Assembly (NCBI GenBank): GCA_003156615.1
Contig: PMHI01000244.1
Location: 3,895 to 11,338, forward strand
Length of the DNA stretch: 7,444 bases
Source: Acidobacteriaceae bacterium
GTDB lineage: Bacteria > Acidobacteriota > Terriglobia > Terriglobales > SbA1
Reading direction: 5' to 3'
Numbering within the stretch: the first letter of the stretch is position 1; each line of letters opens with the position of its first letter. Shown piece by piece: positions 1-6,270 of the stretch. The notes beneath the pieces were generated by a model. The model was not told where the DNA came from, did no database searches, and saw only the letters and a program-made list of their open reading frames with translations. Position numbers and translations under genes: made by a program.

Positions 1-721
1 TGTAGAACCAGAAGCGCTTGTTCCAGATTTCCGCGATCTTGTTGACGGTCACGTCGAGGAAGTATCGGTCATGCGAGATGAGCACCAAGGCGTGCGGATA
101 ATCGTGCAGATATTCTTCCAGCCAGTTGCGCGCTTCCAGGTCGAGATGGTTGGTGGGCTCGTCGAGCAGCAGCAGGTTGGGTTTCTGCAGCAGCAGCTTG
201 GCCAGCGCCAGCCGCATCTGCCAGCCGCCGGAGAATTCCTCCGTCTGCCGATCCCAGTCTTCTTTGCGAAATCCAAGTCCTTGCAGCACGCGCCCCACTT
301 CAGCTTCAATCGAGTAACCATCGCGGGTGCGAAATTCGTGCTCCAGACTGTGATAGCGGTCGGCCACGTCGGCATACTCCGCGCTGGCATGATCGAGTTC
401 GGAGATTTGATGGGTGAGCGTTTCCAGCTCGCGTTCCATGGCATGAAGTTCGGTAAACACCGCCATGCATTCGGCAAACACGGTGCGCCCGGAAAGCGAG
501 AGCCCATCCTGCGGCAGATATCCTGCGGTCGTCCCCTTGGCGACGATGAGCGAGCCGTAGTCGAAGCTGTCCAGGCCGGCGAGAACCTTCATCAGCGTCG
601 ACTTGCCGGTGCCGTTCGCGCCCACCAGGCCGACGCGGTCGTGAGGCGTGATCAGCCAGTCGGTGTTTTCAAAAAGAAGTTTGTGGCCGAAACGTTTTCC
701 GGCGCCGGAAAGCTGGATCAT
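1..721 (-). CDS. ABC-F family ATPase, N-terminal part (3' end outside the window)
   Basis: This frame is open through the left edge and gives 240 residues, the whole first ATPase domain of an ABC-F protein. ABC-F proteins are soluble, have two ATPase domains and no membrane domain, and mostly act on ribosomes as translation factors or antibiotic-protection proteins. Visible motifs are Walker A GANGTGKS at residues 34-41, a Q-loop glutamine at 71, the signature SGGW at 164-167, Walker B plus the ABC-F hallmark LLLLDEPTNHLD at 183-194 (catalytic Glu188), and the switch SHDRYFLD at 216-223. The interdomain linker begins at the edge. The ATG at 721 is preceded in frame by a TGA 12 bases upstream, which fixes the start; the ribosome site is weak. 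The gene lies 52 bases behind a Nudix gene on the same strand. Which ABC-F subgroup it belongs to (Uup, EttA, YheS or other) cannot be decided without the linker and second domain. Confidence 0.95.
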   Translation of the reverse strand, partial: MIQLSGAGKRFGHKLLFENTDWLITPHDRVGLVGANGTGKSTLMKVLAGLDSFDYGSLIVAKGTTAGYLPQDGLSLSGRTVFAECMAVFTELHAMERELETLTHQISELDHASAEYADVADRYHSLEHEFRTRDGYSIEAEVGRVLQGLGFRKEDWDRQTEEFSGGWQMRLALAKLLLQKPNLLLLDEPTNHLDLEARNWLEEYLHDYPHALVLISHDRYFLDVTVNKIAEIWNKRFWFY

Positions 722-773
722 GGGCTGGATTCATCGTCTCATAAAACCGAGTACCGAGTGGCGCGGAGATGAT

Positions 774-1295
774 TCAGGGGTGGGCGGCGGTGCGGGCGTG
801 GCGGCTTTCGGGATACTTGCCCCACAACTCGCTGTGGAAGTGAATGCGCTCGAGAGCGCGATCGATCACGGCTCCCAGTTCATGCGCGTACTTGACCTCG
901 CGGCCTTTGGCCAGCCGTTTCCGGGCTTGTTCCGGGCTGAACCATGTGGGCTGGCGTTCGGGCTCATCGGGGCGGCGCTGTTCATGGACTTCCATCAGAA
1001 AGGCTTTGACCACAAACTCCTGCACGCCGGCCGGCTGCCAGAAAACGCCTTTGGAGTGAATATAGAGATGAAAGTGGCGCGGCTCGATGGTGCCCAGGGC
1101 GCCGGCTTCTTCTGCGGCTTCGCGCTCGGCGGCCTGGCTGTGCGAAAGGTGGGCGGCCGGTGATCCCTTGGGAAAGGTCCACTTGTTTCCGCCATTGGTG
1201 TTGACCAGCAGGAACTCCACCGCCGTGCCCGGCCCGCGGTAACAGATCGCAGCCACCTGCAGCGGCAGCGACTTCGCAATGCGCGGCGAACCCAT
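774..1295 (-). CDS. Nudix hydrolase (MutT-like), 173 residues
   Basis: The product is a single-domain Nudix hydrolase, a family that cleaves nucleoside diphosphates linked to another group using Mg2+ or Mn2+. The strand order suits the fold: an early LPLQVAAICYR strand, then NKWTFPKG leading into the Nudix box. The box has correct spacing (G-x5-L-x7-REAAEEAG), so the metal-binding REAxEE core is intact, but the usual glutamate after G-x5 is a leucine. The C-terminal part has a WFSPEQARKRL segment typical of MutT-like proteins. The frame extends upstream to 1403, but the start at 1295 is preferred: AGGAGG stands 7 bases upstream, and the extra 36 residues do not look like part of the domain. 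It is 52 bases upstream of the ABC-F gene and probably heads a shared transcript. The substrate is unknown; the NKWTFPKG entry resembles dinucleoside polyphosphate or general nucleotide-cleanup enzymes. Confidence 0.92.
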   Translation of the reverse strand: MGSPRIAKSLPLQVAAICYRGPGTAVEFLLVNTNGGNKWTFPKGSPAAHLSHSQAAEREAAEEAGALGTIEPRHFHLYIHSKGVFWQPAGVQEFVVKAFLMEVHEQRRPDEPERQPTWFSPEQARKRLAKGREVKYAHELGAVIDRALERIHFHSELWGKYPESRHARTAAHP

Positions 1296-1302
1296 GGAGT
1301 GC

Positions 1303-1308
1303 CCTCCT
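1303..1308 (-). promoter_or_regulatory. Shine-Dalgarno AGGAGG of the Nudix gene
   Basis: A full AGGAGG on the minus strand lies 7 bases upstream of the ATG at 1295. It decides the start codon against the longer open frame. Confidence 0.8.
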
Positions 1309-1325
1309 ACATCAATCCTAGATGC

Positions 1326-1353
1326 AAGATATTTCAGGAGTGTGAATGTGCAA
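1326..1353 (-). promoter_or_regulatory. candidate sigma-70 promoter for the Nudix/ABC-F transcript
   Basis: On the minus strand TTGCAC (1348-1353) and TATCTT (1326-1331) are separated by 16 bases and sit 31-58 bases upstream of the Nudix ATG. Both hexamers are only partial matches to TTGACA and TATAAT, so this is a guess from position and spacing. Confidence 0.3.
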
Positions 1354-1367
1354 CAAAAATTGTGCAG

Positions 1368-1383
1368 TAGGGTTGTTACCCTA
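1368..1383. promoter_or_regulatory. palindromic operator-like site in the divergent control region
   Basis: TAGGGT and ACCCTA form a perfect 6-base inverted repeat around TGTT. GTTAC also recurs 9 bases downstream, at 1375-1379 and 1384-1388, as a short direct repeat. The site is 14 bases upstream of the candidate Nudix -35 and 33 bases upstream of the candidate dehydrogenase -10, where a shared regulator could act in both directions. No regulator is encoded beside it, so the binding protein is unknown. Confidence 0.4.
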
Positions 1384-1416
1384 GTTACTACAAAAGAGGA
1401 CACAACGCATAGCGTT

Positions 1417-1422
1417 TACAAT
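1417..1422 (+). promoter_or_regulatory. candidate -10 element (TACAAT) for the alcohol dehydrogenase
   Basis: TACAAT matches five of six bases of the sigma-70 -10 consensus, in the only AT-richer stretch upstream of the gene. I see no good -35 at 16-18 bases, so an activator at the palindrome just upstream may be needed. A start here would give a leader of about 160 bases. Confidence 0.3.
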
Positions 1423-1464
1423 GCATCGTGCGAAAAGTTGTCCTCGGCCCTGGCATTCGCCTTG

Positions 1465-1565
1465 GCGGTTCGAGCGCACGCCCGAGGAACTGTTCGCTGC
1501 TTGAGAACAAGATCTTTGCGAAAGGAATGATCGCGCTCAAATACAAACGTGTGCGCTCGAAGCGC
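1465..1565 (+). repeat. 15-base inverted repeat flanking a 71-base loop in the dehydrogenase leader
   Basis: The arms are 1465-1479 and 1551-1565 (GTGCGCTCGAAGCGC). They pair at 14 of 15 positions, the only mismatch being G1468 against G1562, with 11 uninterrupted pairs next to the loop. The loop contains a smaller TTGAG/CTCAA pair (1501-1505 with 1536-1540) and the palindrome AAGATCTT at 1509-1516. The downstream arm ends 25 bases before the preferred TTG start at 1591, so the structure would lie in the 5' untranslated leader. It could equally be a wide-spaced DNA operator. Confidence 0.5.
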
Positions 1566-1590
1566 TAAGCTCAACTCCAGGCCAAAGCTA

Positions 1591-2571
1591 TTGAAAGCCG
1601 CCATTCTCAAAGCCGCAAAACAGCCTCTCTCCATTGAGGAGACTCCGAAGCCTCAGCCCGCAGCGGGTCAGGTTCTACTTCGGGTGCGCGCTTGCGGCGT
1701 CTGCCGTACGGATCTGCACATCGTGGAGGGCGAATTGCCGCCGCGCAAGGACGCACTCATTCCCGGCCACCAAATCGTCGGGGACATTGTCGAGGGCGCT
1801 ACGGCCGAGTTGCCGCTCGGTACGCGCGTGGGTGTTTCCTGGGTTGGCGGGGTCGATGGAGATTGCCCGTACTGCCGCCGTGGACTCGAAAATCTCTGCG
1901 ATTCGCCGGTCTTCACCGGATACACCGTCAATGGCGGCTATGCGGAGTATGCCGCGGCGCGCAGCGACTTTGTATTTAAACTGCCCCCGGAACTGGACGA
2001 CCTGCACGCCGCGCCTCTTCTCTGCGCCGGCATCATTGGCTTTCGCAGTCTGCGAGTAGCCGGCGTTGAGCCGGGCGACCGGGTTGGACTGTTCGGATTT
2101 GGCGCATCCGCGCATTTGGCGATTGCGGTTCTGCACTCCTGGCGCTGCGAGGTCTACGTCTCGACGCGTGGCGCTTCCCATCGTCAGTTGGCTTCCACTT
2201 TGGGAGCAGCCTGGGTGGGCAGTGAAACCGACAAGCCGCCGGTCGAACTCGATCGCGCTGTGACGTTTGCGCCCAGCGGAGACGTCGTGATCGCTGCGCT
2301 CTCCAGCTTGCGAAAAGGAGGCGTCGTCGCGATCAACGCGATCCATCTCGACCGAATCCCTGAGTTCGATTACGACCGGCTGCTGTGGGGCGAGCGCCAA
2401 ATCCGCAGCGTCGCAAACATGACTCGATCCGACGCGCGAGACTTTCTCAAAACCGCCGCCGACATTCGGCTGCAACCAAAGGTAACCGTATTTTCTCTGG
2501 ACCAGGCCAACCAGGCGCTCGCTGCCGTCAAGAATGACGCCATCGACGGAGCGGCGGTCATCGTGCCTTGA
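1591..2571 (+). CDS. zinc-dependent alcohol dehydrogenase, MDR superfamily (COG1064 type), 326 residues
   Basis: This is a medium-chain alcohol dehydrogenase that would interconvert alcohols and aldehydes with NAD(P) in the cytoplasm. The N-terminal catalytic domain holds the expected catalytic-zinc ligands: Cys38 in GVCRTDLH, His60 in IPGHQIVG and Cys145 in APLLCAGIIGFRSL. The Rossmann domain has a GLFGFGASAH dinucleotide loop at 167-175, and WGERQIRSVAN near residue 266 is typical of this subgroup. The structural-zinc lobe reads DGDCPYCRRGLENLC: three cysteines (92, 95, 103) are present, but the first of the usual four is Asp89. The frame opens at GTG 1549, but homology-style alignment (MKAAILKAAKQPLSIEETP) favours TTG at 1591, with only a weak CAGG site 9 bases upstream. 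The gene stands alone, divergent from the Nudix gene and convergent with the propeller operon. The substrate cannot be read from sequence. Confidence 0.93.
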   Translation: MKAAILKAAKQPLSIEETPKPQPAAGQVLLRVRACGVCRTDLHIVEGELPPRKDALIPGHQIVGDIVEGATAELPLGTRVGVSWVGGVDGDCPYCRRGLENLCDSPVFTGYTVNGGYAEYAAARSDFVFKLPPELDDLHAAPLLCAGIIGFRSLRVAGVEPGDRVGLFGFGASAHLAIAVLHSWRCEVYVSTRGASHRQLASTLGAAWVGSETDKPPVELDRAVTFAPSGDVVIAALSSLRKGGVVAINAIHLDRIPEFDYDRLLWGERQIRSVANMTRSDARDFLKTAADIRLQPKVTVFSLDQANQALAAVKNDAIDGAAVIVP

Positions 2572-2596
2572 AACTTTCAGCCCAACGCCAGCCGCG

Positions 2597-4750
2597 CTAA
2601 TGGATGGTTTGTTCGCTCTTGCGAACCGCCGGAGAACTGGTCGAGCCCTCGAACTTGGCCTCGCCAAGTTTCGTGATCCACAGGCCGGAGTGGATGTCGT
2701 TGAAATACATCAGGCTATTGAGCAGCGGACTGTCGCAGGTCACCGAGCAGGGTTGCCCGCCCCACGTAAATGGCAGATTCGGACGGAAGCCTTTGGCGTC
2801 ACCGGTCCAGAAACGGGCAATCTCGCGGCCTTGGCGATAGAGATCACCGCGCAGCTCGCCGGAGATATCGAGCACTCGCGCGCCACCGCTATAGTAGCCT
2901 TCATAAAGCATGTCGTTCGCGGCCCAGAAATTGTGCGACCCTCCTTCCGGTACTTCATACTGCGCCACTTCCCGCGGATGCTTCATATCGGAAACATCCA
3001 TGACGTGCAAGATGGCGCGCACCGGGATGCGGTCTCGGTTGTCGAGTTCGAAAATGGCAGGGAAAACTTCATCCCCAACAAACAAGTAGTTCTTATAGCG
3101 GAACACGCTGTGAGTGCCCGCCAGCCAGCCGTCTCCATAAAGCTCGTAATGGTTGAAGTGGTATTGGCTCACCAGTTTGGGATTCTCCGGGCTGCCGCCG
3201 GCCATGCCATTGCCCACATCGAGGATGATTAATCCATCTCGCCAGTACGCCAGATAGGCCAGACCATCCTTCACCTGCAGGTCGTGCAGATAACGTCCGC
3301 TGGTCATCGATCCGTGCTTGGTGCTGATACTGACGACGGTCGGATTCTGCGCTTCCCAGCGGGCCACTTCCTTGGGATGTTTCGGATCCTGAAAGTCAAT
3401 GACGCGCAGAGACCCTGTAGCATCGTCGGTGATATAGACGTAGTGGCCATCAATGTAGGCGCTGTGCACACCGCCACTGACTGTCGCCGTGTATTCGGAA
3501 AGAACTTTCAAGTGCGACGCGTCGGAAGTGTCGAGGAACACGATTCCGTTCTTGCGGTTGGAAGCTCCCTCGCGCGTGAATACACCGATTTTCTCGTCCG
3601 GCGTGGTGCTGATGTCGTTGATCAGGCGGGCGTCTACTGTGAGGGTGTCGAGAAGTTTGGGGTTTGCTGGATCGGCGATGTCGTAGACGAAAACCTTGTC
3701 TGCGACGGTGGCAAGGTAGGCGTGGTGACCGATAATCCACTCTTCCGACATCTGCAGGTCGGGCAGGGGAACGTGGGCCACAACTTCAACCTCGCGCTCC
3801 ACGTTGCGGGGGCGGACCACGACCGACGCGGCGGCGCTGTGCTGCCCGCTGCTGGCCATCACCACGTAGGTGCCAGCCTTCTCCGCCACAAAACCTCCAT
3901 CCGGGTAAACTGCGGCACCACTGCCGCCGCTGCTCCCGCTTCCGCTAAAAGACCAGCGCAACGGTGGATCTTTCAAGTGGCTTCCACTGCCATCGAGCGC
4001 CGTCGCGCTGAAGTGGACGACATCGCCGGTGCGAGCTTCCGCAGAAGCGGGCTTGACCGTCAACTTATGTACGGCATCGCGCACCACCCGAAAAAAAACG
4101 GTGTTGCTTGTTCCTTCCGACGTGGCTTTGATCGTAACGCTCCCCGGCACAAGGCCGGTCACTAACCCGGCGGCGTCCACGCTCGCGATCGATGGCCTTT
4201 CTGAGGTCCAGGTGATTACCGCATCGGAGCGGGGATTGCCATTGGATGTGCGCGCCGTGACCGTAAGCTTTTCCGCGCTGCCAGCCACGATCGGGTACGC
4301 TGGCGGCTCAATCTCGAGGCTGGAGATCTTCGAGTTCGCTATGTTGACCGTGGCATAGCCGGTCTTCCCCGCGATCACCGCACCTACCGTCACCACTCCC
4401 GGGGCATGGAAGGTTACCTCGCCCGAGTCATCCGCGCCCGCCAGGTCAAACGGAGCGGCAAACCAGACCGAAGGCTTTTCGTCGATGGCTTTGCCCGCCG
4501 CATCTTTGGCAGTGGCGCTGAACTTGACCTTTTCTCCGACGTGAGCGTCGAGGGTGTTGGGGCTGATCTCCACGCTCGCGGGAGCCACTGAGGTGCTGGG
4601 AGGCTCCTGCTTCGTGTCGTCCGCCGGCTTGTCCTGCTTGGCGGAAGCCGCGTCTGGTTTGGCGGGAGGTGCGTCCTGAGACCACCCGACGGTTCCCGCT
4701 GAAAGAGTCATGACCGCAACTGCCCATACCAGTGCACTGTGCTTGAACAT
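2597..4750 (-). CDS. secreted protein with three bacterial Ig-like domains and an LVIVD-repeat beta-propeller, 717 residues
   Basis: An N-terminal signal peptide is visible (basic MFKH, hydrophobic core ALVWAVAVMTLSAGTVG, probable cleavage near residue 24), followed by a Pro/Ala/Lys/Asp linker to about residue 56. Three Big-type Ig-like domains follow at about 57-137, 143-224 and 229-314; the second has the classic WTSERPSIASVDAAGLVTG pattern, and the third carries a Ser/Gly loop at 269-278. Residues 319-695 are an LVIVD-repeat propeller, with strands such as VFVYDIADPANPKLL, GSLRVIDFQDPKHPKEVA and LHVMDVSDMKHPREVAQY. Histidines 429, 489, 547, 606 and 687 stand at matching positions near the start of successive repeats, and a CSVTC pair is at 668-672. 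The protein is presumably periplasmic or on the surface, binding a ligand or partner; the function is unknown. The start at 4750 is chosen for GGAGG 4 bases upstream and the signal peptide; the longer frame to 4858 would overlap the upstream gene. The gene follows the YncE-like gene by 37 bases. Confidence 0.9.
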   Translation of the reverse strand: MFKHSALVWAVAVMTLSAGTVGWSQDAPPAKPDAASAKQDKPADDTKQEPPSTSVAPASVEISPNTLDAHVGEKVKFSATAKDAAGKAIDEKPSVWFAAPFDLAGADDSGEVTFHAPGVVTVGAVIAGKTGYATVNIANSKISSLEIEPPAYPIVAGSAEKLTVTARTSNGNPRSDAVITWTSERPSIASVDAAGLVTGLVPGSVTIKATSEGTSNTVFFRVVRDAVHKLTVKPASAEARTGDVVHFSATALDGSGSHLKDPPLRWSFSGSGSSGGSGAAVYPDGGFVAEKAGTYVVMASSGQHSAAASVVVRPRNVEREVEVVAHVPLPDLQMSEEWIIGHHAYLATVADKVFVYDIADPANPKLLDTLTVDARLINDISTTPDEKIGVFTREGASNRKNGIVFLDTSDASHLKVLSEYTATVSGGVHSAYIDGHYVYITDDATGSLRVIDFQDPKHPKEVARWEAQNPTVVSISTKHGSMTSGRYLHDLQVKDGLAYLAYWRDGLIILDVGNGMAGGSPENPKLVSQYHFNHYELYGDGWLAGTHSVFRYKNYLFVGDEVFPAIFELDNRDRIPVRAILHVMDVSDMKHPREVAQYEVPEGGSHNFWAANDMLYEGYYSGGARVLDISGELRGDLYRQGREIARFWTGDAKGFRPNLPFTWGGQPCSVTCDSPLLNSLMYFNDIHSGLWITKLGEAKFEGSTSSPAVRKSEQTIH
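2611..2626. other. perfect hairpin GTTCGC-TCTT-GCGAAC near the convergent gene ends
   Basis: Six perfect pairs around a 4-base loop lie 40 bases past the dehydrogenase stop and inside the last codons of the LVIVD gene. No T-run follows on either strand, so an intrinsic terminator is not well supported. The 25-base gap between the two stops (2572-2596) holds no other structure. Confidence 0.3.
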
Positions 4751-4754
4751 ACGC

Positions 4755-4759
4755 CCTCC
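4755..4759 (-). promoter_or_regulatory. Shine-Dalgarno GGAGG of the LVIVD gene
   Basis: GGAGG on the minus strand stands 4 bases upstream of the ATG at 4750, inside the 37-base gap behind the YncE-like gene. It sets the start. The same motif and spacing recur before a CTG in the upstream gene. Confidence 0.7.
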
Positions 4760-4787
4760 CCCGTTGAGTCGGCTGTTATGTCGTGGA

Positions 4788-6023
4788 TTACTGCTTGCTC
4801 GGTTCGATTTTCCAGAAATCAATGCCTGCCGCTTGTGGCCCAACATCGACGGTGGCAACGGTTTTCAAGCTGCTCAGATCAATCACTTCGACCGTGCCCG
4901 GTTCGGAGCCAACCCCTTCGACCGAAATAAAAGCGTAACGGTCGTCGGGCGAAACCACCGCTCCGTGCACAATCTTCCTCTGTGTGGGAATTTTGGCCAG
5001 CTCGCGCCCTGTGACAGGGTCGAAAACGGACACCGACTGTCCACGCTTATTGGTTGCGATTAGCCGTCCATCTCTGGTCATCGCGAGATTGTAAACCCCG
5101 CTTCCGGCGGGAAAACGGCGTGCCAGCGTCCAGGTGTCGGTCTTGATGGCAACGATCTCGTTCGATTGATTGCAGGCCACGTAGATGATGGATCCGTCGT
5201 TCGATGGCTGTGCCCATGTGGGCGTACACGAGGGCTTGTGGTCCGTCATTGAATGCGCGCCAGGGACGCCGGTCATGCCCATCTCTTTGCCCTGCCCCAA
5301 CATGAAATAACGGTCTACGGCAAACTTTGCCGTATCGATCTCCACCAGCATGTCATCCATCATGCAAACCGAGTAATGTTTCGTGCCTTCGCGGTTAAGG
5401 CGCGACCCGTGAGGCATGGTGCAGGTGGGAATGCGTTTGACCTCGATCATCTGGTCCGTGGCCACAACCGAGATTGACGAGGGAACCATGTCGCCATGGA
5501 AATTGGCGTTGGCTACGTAAATGAAGTTGCCGTCAGGAGTGATGTCGGTAGTGGCTGGGAACAGGCCAAGGCTCGTGTATTTGATAACCGTATCGGCGCC
5601 TGCCCGATATTTCCAGACGGAGCCTTCCGGCCGGCCGTGGCCTTCGGAAACGTAGAAATATTGTTTGTCCGGAGAGACTGCGATGCCGTGCGGCCCATTG
5701 ATATCCATGGGCATGAGCCCGGTGCGAGTCTGGTTCTCAATACGCGCGCCGCCCGGGCCAAAACGAATGAGCACAATCTTGTCTGCGGATTCGCAAACCA
5801 CATAAAGGAGATAATCCTGCGTGGGATGTTCGGAAGCAGGCGCGGGCGACGTTTGCGCTCTGTCGCTGAAGCCAAGCGCCACGAAAACCAGCAGACATGG
5901 CACGAACCGACACTGACGCGACAGAAGACCTCCGCGTTTCTTTTTTCGATTTCCTTGCGAAAGGCGGCGCGGGCGAGCCCCGCGCAACGTTCGAAAAGTA
6001 TATCCAAAGCACGGAATGCGCAC
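4788..6023 (-). CDS. exported YncE-like YVTN-family beta-propeller protein
   Basis: The C-terminal 340 residues are a YVTN/YncE-type beta-propeller. Blade motifs include GPHGIAVSPDKQYFYV (110-125), TDITPDGNFIYVAN (159-172), DGSIIYVACNQSNEIVAI, IVHGAVVSPDDRYAFI (351-366) and GTVEVIDLSSLKTVATV. Residues 201-266 are unusually rich in Cys, Met and His (C201, H205, C220, M221, M222, H257, H262, C266 among them), which may bind metal; the role is unknown. Coordinates use the outermost ordinary start, a GTG without a ribosome site, which leaves a basic stretch of about 38 residues before the hydrophobic segment. A TTG at 5987 is another option. A CTG at 5924, with GGAGG 4 bases upstream, gives 378 residues beginning with a compact signal peptide (MSRQCRF, then a hydrophobic core, then a c-region near residues 54-57 of the long form). 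The gene leads a two-gene operon with the LVIVD gene. Confidence 0.88.
   Translation of the reverse strand: MRIPCFGYTFRTLRGARPRRLSQGNRKKKRGGLLSRQCRFVPCLLVFVALGFSDRAQTSPAPASEHPTQDYLLYVVCESADKIVLIRFGPGGARIENQTRTGLMPMDINGPHGIAVSPDKQYFYVSEGHGRPEGSVWKYRAGADTVIKYTSLGLFPATTDITPDGNFIYVANANFHGDMVPSSISVVATDQMIEVKRIPTCTMPHGSRLNREGTKHYSVCMMDDMLVEIDTAKFAVDRYFMLGQGKEMGMTGVPGAHSMTDHKPSCTPTWAQPSNDGSIIYVACNQSNEIVAIKTDTWTLARRFPAGSGVYNLAMTRDGRLIATNKRGQSVSVFDPVTGRELAKIPTQRKIVHGAVVSPDDRYAFISVEGVGSEPGTVEVIDLSSLKTVATVDVGPQAAGIDFWKIEPSKQ
5922..5933 (-). promoter_or_regulatory. GGAGG and possible CTG start of the YncE-like gene
   Basis: GGAGG (5929-5933 on the minus strand) precedes an in-frame CTG (5922-5924) by 4 bases, the same spacing as at the ATG of the next gene. 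Translation from here would begin a typical signal peptide. CTG starts are rare in bacteria, so this is a proposal. Confidence 0.4.
5997..6002 (-). promoter_or_regulatory. candidate -10 element (TATACT) upstream of the propeller operon
   Basis: TATACT on the minus strand matches the -10 consensus at five of six bases and lies about 73 bases upstream of the CTG at 5924. No convincing -35 is at the right distance. If used, it would exclude the GTG at 6023 as a start. Confidence 0.25.
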
Positions 6024-6112
6024 CAGTGGAGCTGAGAAGGGTGGGGATCTCCTATCGCAGCATCCCCGAAAAGCGGGAAGTGGCCTGACTCCTTGAAACT
6101 AGCGTTGCCTCG

Positions 6113-6130
6113 TGACCGCGCCTGCGGTCA
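6113..6130. other. perfect 7-pair GC-rich hairpin downstream of the tRNA
   Basis: TGACCGC and GCGGTCA pair perfectly around GCCT. On the minus strand the hairpin starts 45 bases after the tRNA CCA end and precedes the propeller operon. It has no T-run, so it may be a weak or factor-dependent terminator, an RNA-processing boundary, or an operator. The rest of 6024-6175 shows nothing I can assign. Confidence 0.35.
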
Positions 6131-6175
6131 ATCGAATTGGCACTCCCAGAATGTAGCGGAACGGACAGATGGAAT

Positions 6176-6252
6176 TGGTCGGGGCGCGCGGATTTGAACC
6201 GCGGACCCCCTGCGCCCAAGGCAGGTGCGCTACCAGGCTGCGCTACGCCCCG
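6176..6252 (-). tRNA. tRNA-Pro (anticodon TGG), CCA encoded
   Basis: On the minus strand the 77-base gene folds into a complete cloverleaf. The acceptor stem CGGGGCG pairs with CGCCCCG, the D-arm is GCGC-AGCCTGGTA-GCGC, and the anticodon arm is CCTGC-CTTGGGC-GCAGG with TGG at positions 34-36. The T-arm is CGCGG-TTCAAAT-CCGCG, the discriminator base is A, and the 3' CCA is in the DNA (6176-6178). The C1-G72 pair is the usual bacterial tRNA-Pro feature. It reads CCA codons and, by wobble, CCG and others. It stands alone; no integrase or other sign of an attachment site is present. Confidence 0.97.
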
Positions 6253-6270
6253 ACATGACTTGCAGAATTG

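Noticed and set aside
71..772. 233-codon plus-strand frame over the ABC-F gene
   Set aside because: The minus strand encodes all ABC-F motifs in one unbroken frame, so this is its shadow.
1461..1490. T-arm-like GGTTCGAGC that could mark a second tRNA
   Set aside because: The flanking bases do not pair as a T-stem and no acceptor, D or anticodon arms are present.
1527..1568. 13-codon leader peptide (MIALKYKRVRSKR) before the dehydrogenase
   Set aside because: AAAGGA directly abuts the ATG, leaving no spacing for ribosome binding, and the peptide has no run of regulatory codons.
1675..2667. 330-codon open frame antisense to the alcohol dehydrogenase
   Set aside because: It mirrors a well-supported gene, has no recognisable domain, and is the kind of long antisense frame that GC-rich coding DNA produces.
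3284..4165. 293-codon plus-strand frame inside the LVIVD gene
   Set aside because: It is antisense to clear Ig-like and LVIVD sequence and shows no family motif; the same holds for the frame at 2534-3232.
6176..6252. tRNA-Pro as an integration site for a mobile element
   Set aside because: No integrase, no second copy of the tRNA 3' end and no change in composition are visible within the window.
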